From Bifidobacterium leontopitheci (GTDB lineage: Bacteria; Actinomycetota; Actinomycetes; Actinomycetales; Bifidobacteriaceae), in the NCBI RefSeq assembly GCF_009193355.1, contig NZ_WBVT01000009.1, forward strand, positions 29,403-93,402: 64,000 nt of DNA. Reading direction: 5' to 3'. How positions within the stretch are numbered: position 1 is the first letter of the stretch; each line of letters opens with the position of its first letter. The position numbers were made by a program, and so were the translations under genes. Below the pieces are notes generated by a model. It saw only the letters and a program-made list of their open reading frames with translations, searched no databases and was not told the origin of the DNA. Positions 52,438 through 61,756 of the stretch are shown here, piece after piece.

Positions 52438-55400
52438 ATGGATTGGCGTTCGTCGGTGTACGGTTCCCGTTCGGGCGGTGCGGGCGGCTACGGCGACTAT
52501 GACGATTACAACGCGGACGACGACACCGATGGCGCGGTGTTCGGCGCGTCCGGCATCGGCGCTGAAGGCGCCTACGGCGACCCCTACGCCGACTTCCCGA
52601 TCGTCTCCGACGTCGAGCTGCGCCATATCGGCGGGAACGCGCTGTACTACCGCGCGAAGGACGTGCTGAAGACCCGCCGCATGCATGATTGCGCGGTTTC
52701 GCAGGCTCCGGGCGAGATGCTGCTCACTGCGCTGGTCAAGAGCGCAGACATGTACGCGGACGACTATCATGTCTCCGCCACGGTCGATGTGGACGAGGGC
52801 GAGCTGATCGAATCGGACTGCACGTGCCCCGCGTACAGCAGCTATCACGGCGCCTGCAAGCATGTGGTGGCGCTGATCATGGAGTTCAACGACCATCGTG
52901 ACGTGTTCCGGCGGCTTGCCGACGCAGGCGACGCGGACGGTGCCGCTCCCGGCCGTGCCTCCGCGCGAGGCTCGCAGGCGCAGTCCGCGGTCCGCACGTC
53001 CCGCTCGCTGTCGGTGTTCATGAGTCAGCTGGACGGCAAACGGCAGACGCAGGCGAAGTCGCGGCAGTTGGACCTGCTCAAGGAGATCGGCGACATCGCG
53101 GCGGCAGGCGGCACCGCGGCGGGCGCTGCCGGCCAAGGCTCGCGGTACATGCCGATCGGCAGCGTCGCGCTGCGGCTGCTGTTGAGCGTGGCGAACGGCA
53201 ACTGCGTGGTCCGGCTGCGCATCGAGGTGCCGTCGCGTGGCGTGTCGTACGTGGTCAAGAGCATCGACGATCTGCTGATGGCCGTCCACCGTCAGGAATT
53301 CGTCTCGTATGGCAAGAAACTGGCGTTCGTGCACACGCGCGACGCGTTCGACGTGCATTCCCGGCGCATGCTGGACATCCTTAGCCGTGCGCAGAGCATT
53401 CGCAACGTGGTCGGCGGCAACAGCGGCGGCCTCTACGGATATTCGTACTACCGGCCGAAGTCCGCGGACGCCGAACTGACGCTGTCCGACGGCGAGATCG
53501 CCGACCTGCTGGACACGTACGTCGGCACGGACGATACGGTCGAATACACGCCGCCGGCGCGGTTCTTCGAGCCGACACTGCGCACGTCGGTGGTCGACGG
53601 CAACCCCGACCTAGGCCTTGCCGTGGTGCCGGCCGACAGCGACGGCCGCGGTTCCGACGGCAAACCGTCCGCGTACCTGATCCGGCACACGCAGCGTGTG
53701 GAACGATTCATCGACGGCGGCCAGTCCCACTATGTGATCGTCCGTCCGCTGCCGGGTACTGCGATCTCCGACAGTCAACGTCCGTCGCACCACCGGTCGC
53801 CGTTCGTGACCGCCGCGGCGATACGCCCGACCATCCACCGCTGTTCCGCAGCGTTCGCCGCCCAACGCGAGCTGCTGACCATGCTGTGCGCCGACGACGC
53901 GAACACCATGACATTGTCCGCTCGTGACGTCGACCAATTCGCGCGCACCGTGCTGCCGCAGCTGCAGGACGGCACCGCGGGAGCCGGTTCGGCCTCGACG
54001 TCCGGCAACGCGGACGGCGGCATGTCCAGCAGTGCGGACGCCGCCGTGCCGATTACTCTGCCGCCTGAAATCCAGCGGCTCGTGCGCGTGCCCTGCCGCA
54101 TCGAGTTCTATCTTGACCGCGACCGCCGCGGCGTCACCTGCGACGCGCAGGCGCGGTACGGCGACGAACGGTACCACGTGTTCGAGGGCATCGGCACCAG
54201 CGCGGCCGACGCGCGGCGCGACAAGGATGCGGAACGGCTGGCCGTCGAGGCGGTGCTCCACTACTTCCCGCGACCGTCCGGCCCGGTGGCGGCCATCGCC
54301 GAGTCCGACGACGACGCCATCTACAAGCTGCTCACCGAGGGTCTGCCCGTGCTGCGCGGCCTCGGCACGGTGTTCGCCACGCCTGCGTTCGACGGGCTGA
54401 CGGCCACCCCGCGGCCGGTCATCAAGGTCGGCCTGTCGGTGCGCTCCGGCTTGGTGGAGATCTCGCCGATCGCCGACGAGGTGGACCCGGACGAGGTGCC
54501 GGCGCTGCTCGCCAGCTACCGCAAACGTCGCCGGTTCCACCGTCTGCGCAACGGCGCGTTCGTGGACATGCGCAACGTGGACGCGTCCGCCGTGGATGAG
54601 GTGGCCGACGACCTGGGGCTCAAGGCCGCCGACTTCGAGCACGGTTCCGTCAATGTGCCCGCGTACGAGGCTTACTATCTTGACCATCAGGTCGACGAGG
54701 ACGACAAGGACGACAGCTTCACCGCGTATCTGGACGACCTGCGCGTGGTCGACCCGGACGAATACCAGGTGCCGGAGTCGTTGGCGCACGTGCTCAGGCC
54801 GTATCAGGTCGAGGGGTTCCGCTGGCTGAGCGCCGTATGCGACAAGGGGTTCGGCGGCATCCTCGCCGACGAGATGGGCTTGGGCAAGACGGTCCAGCTG
54901 CTGTCGCTGCTGCTCGCCCGGCAGGACGAGGCGCGTGCGGCAGGCCGGCCGAGCCTGATCGTCTGCCCGGCGTCGCTGGTGTACAACTGGGTCGCCGAGG
55001 CGCGCAAGTTCGCCCCGCAGCTGCGCGTTGCGGCGGTCGCCGGCACGAAGGGCGAGCGTCGGGCGGTCCTCGACTCGGCTCAGGCGGGAGGCGAGACCAT
55101 GCCCGACCTGCTGGTGACCTCGTACGATCTGCTGCGTCGCGACATCGACGACTACGCCGACTGCCATTTCCACGTCATGGCGCTCGACGAGGCCCAGTAC
55201 GTGAAGAATCCGACCACCAAGATCGCCAAGGCCGTGCGCATGGTCGATGCCGCTCACCGGTTCGCGCTCACCGGCACGCCGATCGAGAACCGGCTGAGCG
55301 AGCTGTGGAGCATCATCGGTTTTCTGATGCCCGGCATGCTCGGCTCGTACGCGCACTTCCGCGAACGGTTCGAACTGCCCGTGCTCAGCGGCTCCGGGTC

Positions 55401-56331
55401 CGCGCAGGCGAAACTGCAGGCGTTCGTCGGCCCGTTCATCCTGCGTCGGCTCAAGTCGCAGGTGCTCAAGGACCTGCCGGACAAGATCGAGAATGTCATC
55501 ACCGTGCAGCTGACCGGCGAGCAGCGCAAACTGTACGCGGCGCTCGAGCAGCAGCTGCGGCAGGTGATCCTCAAGCAGAAGCCGAAGGATTTCAACACCG
55601 GCAAGATTCAGATCCTCGCCCAGCTGACCCGGTTGCGGCAGGTGTGCTGCGATCCGCGGCTGCTGTTCGAGAACGCCGGCGAGGTGGAGGCCGCGCAGCC
55701 GGGTGCGGGCGCGGCGGCCGGTTCGGCTGCGAAATCCGGCCGTTCGCGCGGGGATGCGGCGCTCGCCGCAGCGCGCAAGGCCGTCGCCAAGCCGGGTGCC
55801 AAAGTGAGTTCCGCCAAGCTGGACGCGATTGTCGATTTGGTGGACTCCTGCCGTGATGCGGGGCGTAAGATGCTGATTTTCTCGCAGTTCACGAGTTATC
55901 TGGACCTGATCGCCGAACGCCTGCGCGCCGGCAAGGTCGCCTACGACATGATCACCGGCGCGACGCCGAAGAAGAAGCGGCTCGAGCTGGTCGACCGGTT
56001 CAACGCCGACGAGACGCCGGTGTTCCTGATCTCGCTCAAGGCGGGCAACACGGGTCTGAACCTGACCGGCGCGTGCGTGGTCGTGCATGCGGACCCGTGG
56101 TGGAACGCGGCCGCGCAGAACCAGGCCACCGACCGCGCCCACCGCATCGGCCAGACTCGCGACGTGAACGTGTACCAGATCGTCGCGAAAGACACGATCG
56201 AGGAGCGTATCCTCGACCTGCAGCACAGCAAGACCGATCTGGCCGAACGGTTCGTCGACTCCGCCGCCTCGACCAGCGGCAAGTCCATGGCCTCCCTCAC
56301 CAAAGACGACCTCCTCGCATTGCTCGGCTGA
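52438..56331 (+). CDS. SWIM-domain SNF2-family helicase
   Basis: Predicted 1297-residue ATP-dependent DNA translocase. A Gly/Tyr/Asp-rich N-terminus is followed by a SWIM zinc finger with ligands Cys128, Cys130, Cys140 and His142. A long middle region leads to the SNF2 ATPase. Walker A is DEMGLGKT (about 811), motif II DEAQ (about 916), followed by FALTGTPIENRL. The C-terminal helicase lobe has QATDRAHRIGQ. Such bacterial proteins act in transcription recycling (RapA-like) or DNA repair; the SWIM finger may bind nucleic acid or protein. GGAAGGGG precedes the ATG. It appears to be transcribed alone. Confidence 0.93.
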   Translation: MDWRSSVYGSRSGGAGGYGDYDDYNADDDTDGAVFGASGIGAEGAYGDPYADFPIVSDVELRHIGGNALYYRAKDVLKTRRMHDCAVSQAPGEMLLTALVKSADMYADDYHVSATVDVDEGELIESDCTCPAYSSYHGACKHVVALIMEFNDHRDVFRRLADAGDADGAAPGRASARGSQAQSAVRTSRSLSVFMSQLDGKRQTQAKSRQLDLLKEIGDIAAAGGTAAGAAGQGSRYMPIGSVALRLLLSVANGNCVVRLRIEVPSRGVSYVVKSIDDLLMAVHRQEFVSYGKKLAFVHTRDAFDVHSRRMLDILSRAQSIRNVVGGNSGGLYGYSYYRPKSADAELTLSDGEIADLLDTYVGTDDTVEYTPPARFFEPTLRTSVVDGNPDLGLAVVPADSDGRGSDGKPSAYLIRHTQRVERFIDGGQSHYVIVRPLPGTAISDSQRPSHHRSPFVTAAAIRPTIHRCSAAFAAQRELLTMLCADDANTMTLSARDVDQFARTVLPQLQDGTAGAGSASTSGNADGGMSSSADAAVPITLPPEIQRLVRVPCRIEFYLDRDRRGVTCDAQARYGDERYHVFEGIGTSAADARRDKDAERLAVEAVLHYFPRPSGPVAAIAESDDDAIYKLLTEGLPVLRGLGTVFATPAFDGLTATPRPVIKVGLSVRSGLVEISPIADEVDPDEVPALLASYRKRRRFHRLRNGAFVDMRNVDASAVDEVADDLGLKAADFEHGSVNVPAYEAYYLDHQVDEDDKDDSFTAYLDDLRVVDPDEYQVPESLAHVLRPYQVEGFRWLSAVCDKGFGGILADEMGLGKTVQLLSLLLARQDEARAAGRPSLIVCPASLVYNWVAEARKFAPQLRVAAVAGTKGERRAVLDSAQAGGETMPDLLVTSYDLLRRDIDDYADCHFHVMALDEAQYVKNPTTKIAKAVRMVDAAHRFALTGTPIENRLSELWSIIGFLMPGMLGSYAHFRERFELPVLSGSGSAQAKLQAFVGPFILRRLKSQVLKDLPDKIENVITVQLTGEQRKLYAALEQQLRQVILKQKPKDFNTGKIQILAQLTRLRQVCCDPRLLFENAGEVEAAQPGAGAAAGSAAKSGRSRGDAALAAARKAVAKPGAKVSSAKLDAIVDLVDSCRDAGRKMLIFSQFTSYLDLIAERLRAGKVAYDMITGATPKKKRLELVDRFNADETPVFLISLKAGNTGLNLTGACVVVHADPWWNAAAQNQATDRAHRIGQTRDVNVYQIVAKDTIEERILDLQHSKTDLAERFVDSAASTSGKSMASLTKDDLLALLG

Positions 56332-56396
56332 TGCCCCTCGGCCGAGGCGCGGATTGCCGGGGTTGTCAGCGCACCGCGTGCTTGGCGGCCGTCCCG

Positions 56397-56606
56397 CCCC
56401 TCGGCCCCCTCGGTGGAGGGCCGAGCCGTCAAGCAAACGCCAGAGGCGTTTGTAGGCGAGGAGCGAGCGGCAGCGAGCCAGTATTGAGCCTGCCGCAGGC
56501 AGTCCTTAATTGCAGGACGCTGTCGGCGAAGCTGACTGTACCGCTTCCCTCGGCCCCCTCGGTGGAGGGGGCTGGCTGAGCGTAGCGAAGACTGGGGGAG
56601 CGTCAC
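56397..56606 (+). repeat. Family A long element, copy 2, plus short unit
   Basis: The long element runs CCCCTCGGTGGAGGG, AAGCAAACGCC/GGCGTTTGTAG, GAGGAGCGAGCGGCAGCGAG, TGCCGCAGGCAGT, TTAATTGCAGGACG and CTGTCGGCGAAGCTGACTG; a short unit follows at 56546. Other long copies are at 51948, 60809 and 61460. The stretch 56332-56800 has no gene. Confidence 0.8.
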
Positions 56607-56692
56607 CCGCTGTCCGCTCATCCCGCCCCCCCCGAACAAGATGTGAAGGTTACCCGCCCAAAAGCGAACCATATGTTCCCTCCGTCAGCTCG

Positions 56693-56711
56693 ATGGTCTA
56701 CAGTTGACCAT
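56693..56711. promoter_or_regulatory. Inverted repeat over a -10-like box
   Basis: ATGGTC (56693-56698) and GACCAT (56706-56711) flank TACAGTT. TACAGT fits the TANNNT pattern, so the palindrome may be an operator on a promoter for the gene at 56801. Confidence 0.4.
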
Positions 56712-56800
56712 GGAGGAATAGCACGAAAAAACTGTTTTCTCCGGCGCGACGCAGTGTTGCTGTTCGTCGTCGGGTCGGGGAGAAGGGACATGGGACGAAG

Positions 56801-59800
56801 ATGAGTATCAGAAAGAAGCTGGTCGGCATACTGGCCGCCGTGGCGACGATCGCCACGATGGGCATCGCCGCCGCTCCCGCCACCGCGGCGGATGGCATCG
56901 GCTCGGATGCCGGTGCGCAGGCGAACGTATATCAGTCGCTGCAGTACCTGCAGCAGCTCAACACGTTGCGCGCCCGCACGGATCGCACGCCGCTGACGCC
57001 GGCGAAAATCGTCGCGGCGAAGAACGCCGACCGCAACACCAACATGTATAACACGAGCAATATCACCACGTACGGTTCGGACGGCAAGGCAGTCGCCGCG
57101 GTCAAAGTGAACTCGGACATGACCAGTTGGGCGCAGGCGCGCGCCGAGGAGATCGCGAAGCGCGCGGTCACGAATCCCGACGCTCCGCTGAGCCACGATA
57201 ATATGATGGTCACCGGTAAGCCGAGCTGGTATTCGCAGACCAATCTGTCGCAGTCGACCCTGTATAAGGGTGGAACATATTGGGACGGACCGGAGGCTCT
57301 GGCCATCGGCTACCCTGACATGCAGGGGTATGAGGAGACGCACAATCCGATTAACAGCTGGTACAGCGAGCTTGACTACGAGACCAAGCACCCTAACGCT
57401 TCTGCAAGCGATCTCGCAAACAACCGGCAGGGATACGGCCACTATCTCACCGAGGTGAGCAATCTTGCCGACATCGCCGGCTTCGGCATCGCCAAGGTAA
57501 CCAGCGGCAAGTGGAAGGGCGCCACTGTCTCCGTGCTGGAGATTGGCAACAGCAAGGGCAGTCAGGGCAAGACGCAGACCGTCGAGGAGGCGCTCAAGGA
57601 GTACGCGCCGAAGGTCGATTACACTGTCACCTTCAACTCGAACGGCGGTTCAACCGTCGCATCACAGACCGTTGAGTCCGGCTCGAAGGCCACCAAGCCC
57701 GCCGACCCGACCAAGGCCGGCTTCACGTTCGGCGGCTGGTACAAGGACGCCGCGCTGAAGACCCTGTATGACTTCAACACCGCGGTCACCGCCAACATCA
57801 CGCTGTACGCGAAGTGGGATCCCGTGACCATCACGTCGGTCGCCCAGCCCGCCGACATCAGCACCCCGGCCGGCATCGACCCGACCGACAAGCTGCCCGG
57901 CACCGTCGAAGCCACGTACTCCGACGGCAGCAAGAAGGACGTCAAGGTCACGTGGGAGTCCATCGCCCCCGTCAAGTACGCCGCACCGAACGCGGCCGGC
58001 TTCACTGTGAACGGCACCGTCGAAGGCTCGAAAGTCAAGGCGACCATCAAGGTCATCGTTACCGCCGCCATCCCGCAGTCCGCCGCCGTCACCCCGGCCA
58101 CTGTCCGCACGGTCGCCACGCACGCGCCCGAACTGCCGGCCAAGGCCACCGTCACCTACAGTGACAAGACCACCAAGCAGGCCGGCGTCACGTGGTCCAG
58201 CATCGACGCGTCCAAGTACGCCCAGCCGAACGCCGACGGCTTCGACGTGACCGGTACGGTCAGCGTGGACGGCAAGACGTTCACCGTCACCGTCAAGGTC
58301 GTCGTCACCGCGCGCGGCATCACGTCCGTCGCCGCCCCGGCCGACCAGACCGTCGAATCCGGCACCGAACCCACCTACCCGGCCAAGGTCACCGCCACCT
58401 ACAGCGACAACGAGACCGCCGACGTGACCGTCACCTGGACCAAGCTCACCAAGGCCGAGTACGGCAAGCGCGACGGCGGCAAGTTCACCGTCAACGGCAC
58501 CGTCGAGGGCTACAGCAAGGGCGTGTCGTTCGCCGTGACCGTCAAGCCGGCCACCGTGAAGACCGTAACCCCGACCGCCACGACCGCGCAGACCGTCGCC
58601 AACACCGTGCCCGACCTGTCCGCCATCAAGGCGAACGTTGCATGGTCGAACGGCGACAGCGAGACCGCGACCGTCACGTGGCCGACCCTGACCGCCGACC
58701 AGTTCGCCACCGTGGGCGCGACCGTCCCCGTCGAGGGCACTGTGACCGCCGGCGGCAAGGACTACAAGGTCACCGTCAACGTGACCGTCGTCGCCGCGAC
58801 CGTCGTCTCCGTGACCGCGCCGACCGGCGTCGTCGTGACCGTCGATTCCGGCACGAAGCCTGACTTCACCGGCGTCAAGGCCACCGTCAAGTGGTCCAAC
58901 AACACGACCACCACTGTCGACGTGGCATGGGATCAGCCGAAGGAATCCGACTACAAGAACCGCAACGGCGGCACGTTCGAGGTCTCCGGCAAGGTCACCG
59001 TGGCCGGCAAGGAATACCCGCTGACCATCACGTACAAGGTGAACCCGGCGACCGCCAAGTCCGCCGCCATCAAGGACGGCGTGACCGAGGTCACCACCGA
59101 ATCCGGCACCGCGCCCGCACTGCCGGATACCGCCGTCGTCACCTGGTCGAACGACGAGACCACCGAGAACGCCATCAACTGGGCCGCGATCGACAAGGTG
59201 CAGTACTCCAAGCGTGAGGGCGGCTCGTTCACCGTCAACGGCACCGTCGACGCCAGCAAGCTCAAGACGCTGACCGCCGCCACCGCCGCCACGTTCACCG
59301 TGAGCGTCAAGGTGGTCGTCAAGCCGGCCACCATCAAGTCCGTCGCCAAGCTGGACGATGTGACCACTGAAGTCGGTGTTGCGCCGAAGCTGCCTGCGAC
59401 CGTCAAGGCCACGTGGAGCAACGGCGACGTGACCGACGCGCCGATCACGTGGGAAGCGATTGACGCGGAGCAGTACGCCAAGCGCGGCTCGTTCGATGTC
59501 AACGGCACCATCGCCGACACGACCGGCAAGACCACCAAGGTCACGGTCACGGTGAAGGTCGTCGCCAAGATCGTGTCGTACGAGAACCCGAAGGTCACTA
59601 TCGAGTCTGGTCAGAAGCTCGAATTGCCCGCGACCGTCAAGGTCACGTGGAGCGACGGCGAGACCTCTGACGTCAAGGTCACGTGGAACAAGATCGACCC
59701 TGCGCTCTACTCCAAGCGCGAGGGCGGTGTGTTCACCGTCGAAGGCACGCTTGAGGACGGTACCAAGATCACCGCGACCGTGACCGTCAAGCCGGCCACC

Positions 59801-60562
59801 GTCAAGACCGTGCAGAAGACCGTGCCTCTGACCACGGTGCTGCATGTGCCCGCCGCGCTGCCGGAAACTGTCGAGGTCACCTGGTCGAACGGCGAGACGA
59901 CCCGCGAGCCGGTGGCCTGGGAGAGCGTGGATGCCGCCAAGTACGACAAGGCAGGCACGTTCGATGTGGCCGGCAAGGTCACCGTGGCCGGCAAGGAGTA
60001 CGACGTCACCGCGACCGTCACCGTGAAGAACGTGACCGTCAGCTACGTCGAGGACGGCGTGGACGTCAAGACCACAGTCGGCACCGCACCGCAGATGCCG
60101 AAGACCGTCAAGGTCCACTGGAGCGACGGCACCGTGACCGACGAGCCGGCCACGTGGGCTGAGATTCCGGCGAACCTGTATGCCAAGGTCGGCTCGTTCT
60201 CCGTGCTCGGTACGGCAGTCGTCGCCGGCAAGACCTATCGGATCAAGGCCAACGTTGCTGTCAACCCGAAGTATACGGTGGAGATCGACCCGAACAAGAA
60301 GCAGGAGCTGCCGCGCACCGGCGCCTCCATCGCCATCATCGTGGTCGTGCTCGTGGTGCTCGCCGCGGTCGGCGTCGGCATCAGCGTGGCCCGCAAGCGT
60401 CACGATTCGGCCGCCGCGTCTGGTGCCGCGCACAGCGCCGGTGCCGCCGGTGGCTCGGATGACGCGAACGATTCCGCCGCCGACGTCGAAGTGACCGAAG
60501 GCCCCGACGCCCTCGCCGACGGTTTCGCCGCCGGTGATGGCAACGGCGCCTCCGCCCAGTGA
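56801..60562 (+). CDS. Sortase-anchored CAP-domain protein with ten Ig-like repeats
   Basis: Predicted 1253-residue surface protein. A signal peptide (1-29, ending ATAA-DG) precedes a CAP/SCP-like domain (about 45-265), where NNRQGYGHYLTEVSNLADIA resembles the family signature. An InlB-type B repeat (VTFNSNGG...GGWYKD, about 271-340) follows. Ten degenerate Ig-like (Big_4) repeats of about 80 residues, each with a TYSD/TWSNG-type strand and a VNGTV strand, run to about 1160. The sorting signal LPRTG (1170-1174) and a helix end in RKRH, but 50 more acidic Ala/Gly/Asp-rich residues follow, which is unusual. It probably acts in adhesion or wall remodelling. Confidence 0.88.
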   Translation: MSIRKKLVGILAAVATIATMGIAAAPATAADGIGSDAGAQANVYQSLQYLQQLNTLRARTDRTPLTPAKIVAAKNADRNTNMYNTSNITTYGSDGKAVAAVKVNSDMTSWAQARAEEIAKRAVTNPDAPLSHDNMMVTGKPSWYSQTNLSQSTLYKGGTYWDGPEALAIGYPDMQGYEETHNPINSWYSELDYETKHPNASASDLANNRQGYGHYLTEVSNLADIAGFGIAKVTSGKWKGATVSVLEIGNSKGSQGKTQTVEEALKEYAPKVDYTVTFNSNGGSTVASQTVESGSKATKPADPTKAGFTFGGWYKDAALKTLYDFNTAVTANITLYAKWDPVTITSVAQPADISTPAGIDPTDKLPGTVEATYSDGSKKDVKVTWESIAPVKYAAPNAAGFTVNGTVEGSKVKATIKVIVTAAIPQSAAVTPATVRTVATHAPELPAKATVTYSDKTTKQAGVTWSSIDASKYAQPNADGFDVTGTVSVDGKTFTVTVKVVVTARGITSVAAPADQTVESGTEPTYPAKVTATYSDNETADVTVTWTKLTKAEYGKRDGGKFTVNGTVEGYSKGVSFAVTVKPATVKTVTPTATTAQTVANTVPDLSAIKANVAWSNGDSETATVTWPTLTADQFATVGATVPVEGTVTAGGKDYKVTVNVTVVAATVVSVTAPTGVVVTVDSGTKPDFTGVKATVKWSNNTTTTVDVAWDQPKESDYKNRNGGTFEVSGKVTVAGKEYPLTITYKVNPATAKSAAIKDGVTEVTTESGTAPALPDTAVVTWSNDETTENAINWAAIDKVQYSKREGGSFTVNGTVDASKLKTLTAATAATFTVSVKVVVKPATIKSVAKLDDVTTEVGVAPKLPATVKATWSNGDVTDAPITWEAIDAEQYAKRGSFDVNGTIADTTGKTTKVTVTVKVVAKIVSYENPKVTIESGQKLELPATVKVTWSDGETSDVKVTWNKIDPALYSKREGGVFTVEGTLEDGTKITATVTVKPATVKTVQKTVPLTTVLHVPAALPETVEVTWSNGETTREPVAWESVDAAKYDKAGTFDVAGKVTVAGKEYDVTATVTVKNVTVSYVEDGVDVKTTVGTAPQMPKTVKVHWSDGTVTDEPATWAEIPANLYAKVGSFSVLGTAVVAGKTYRIKANVAVNPKYTVEIDPNKKQELPRTGASIAIIVVVLVVLAAVGVGISVARKRHDSAAASGAAHSAGAAGGSDDANDSAADVEVTEGPDALADGFAAGDGNGASAQ

Positions 60563-60604
60563 CGCTGCTGAGGTCGGCGCATCGCCGCTGACCAACTGAC
60601 CTAC

Positions 60605-60634
60605 CGAAAGCCCCTGCCCCCGCAGGGGCTTTCG
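60605..60634. terminator. Terminator after the CAP-domain gene
   Basis: CGAAAGCCCCTGC pairs perfectly with GCAGGGGCTTTCG around a CCCC loop, 42 bp after the stop codon. Confidence 0.85.
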
Positions 60635-60660
60635 CATAGTATACCGCGCCTTGGCGCCTG

Positions 60661-61662
60661 TCCCGCCCTCGCCCCCTTGGTGGAGGGGCTGTCTGAGCGT
60701 AGCGAAGACCGGCGGAGCGTCGCCCGCGAAACGACTGATGTCACAGCGTGTACCTACCCGCTGTGACATCAGGGTGTGATAGCTGGGAAGTGAGGAGATC
60801 GCCTGTCCCGCCCTCGGCCCCCTCGGCGGAGGGCCGAGCCGTTAAGCAAACAGCAGAGCTGTTTGTAGGCGAGGAGCGAGCGACAGCAAGCCGGTATCGA
60901 GTCGGCCGAAGGCCGTCCGCAATTGCAGGACGCTGTCGGCGGAGCTGACTGGGGGAGCGCCGCCCGCTTCATCGGCAAACCGTACTCGTATCGCGTCTAC
61001 GGGTACGTTCGGTCAGGAAATTTCAACCGACCGTACTCGTACGGCCCGTCCGAGTACGTTTCGTTGAGAAACAAAAACCGACCGTACTCGTATGGTCTCT
61101 TCCGAGTACGTTCTGTCTAGAACAAGCTGTCAGCCCCCCCCTGACTTGCCAGAGGGAGCGAAACGTGGCTCTCATGGCAGGGCATTGGCTGTCTGACCAG
61201 CATTTGCGTCTGTTTGCGGTTTCCTTCCACGGACTTCTAACAAAGAACGGCCACTATGGGGCGGATTCGCGGTCGTTCGCAACGAGTTTCCTTCCGCTTC
61301 TAGTCGGAAACGGACGTTTTGAGTCTGATTTGCGTCCTTTCCCGACTAGTTTGGCGGTCGTCTTGGTTGCAAACGTACGCCGGCCACCCTCAGTCTCGCT
61401 TCGCGAGCCAGCTCCCGCCAGCGGGAGCGAGCGGCAGTAACTCGGTATTGAACCAACCCGGACTTGGCTCCCTCGGTGAGGCCGAGCCGTTAAGCAAACA
61501 GCGGAGCTGTTTGTAGGCGAGGTGCGAGCGACAGCGAGCCAGCTTTGAGCCTGCTGAAGGCCGTCCGTAATTGCAAGACGCTGTAGCGGCCGAAAGCCGT
61601 GACTGGGGGAGCGTCGCCCGCGAAACGACTGATGTCACAGCGTGTACCTACCCGCTGTGACG
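60661..61662. repeat. Dense block of repeat families A, C, E and F
   Basis: In order: a short A unit (60661-60725), a C palindrome (60740-60767), a long A (60809-60968), three E units with GTAC at 60982, 61033 and 61084 (51-bp steps), three F units with GCG at 61206, 61269 and 61332 (63-bp steps), an A variant hairpin (61386-61432), a long A (61460-61622) and a C palindrome (61634-61661). The junction GCGTCGCCCGCGAAACGACT plus the C palindrome is the same at 60716 and 61609, so a composite was duplicated. No gene is seen. Confidence 0.88.
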
Positions 61663-61756
61663 TTGGGGTGCGATCTTTCGTCCGAACCGCCGCGCAATCC
61701 CCGAAATACGCGAGCGATAGCAAAACCATTCAAGGAATGCGCGGTAGACTCGTGCT

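Noticed and set aside
61165..61440. Small protein with 21-residue repeats spanning the family F array (and 17-residue repeats over family E)
   Set aside because: Periods of 63 and 51 bp are multiples of three, so open frames appear with protein-like repeats. But stops break the frame in some arrays, orientation varies, and there is no ribosome-binding site.
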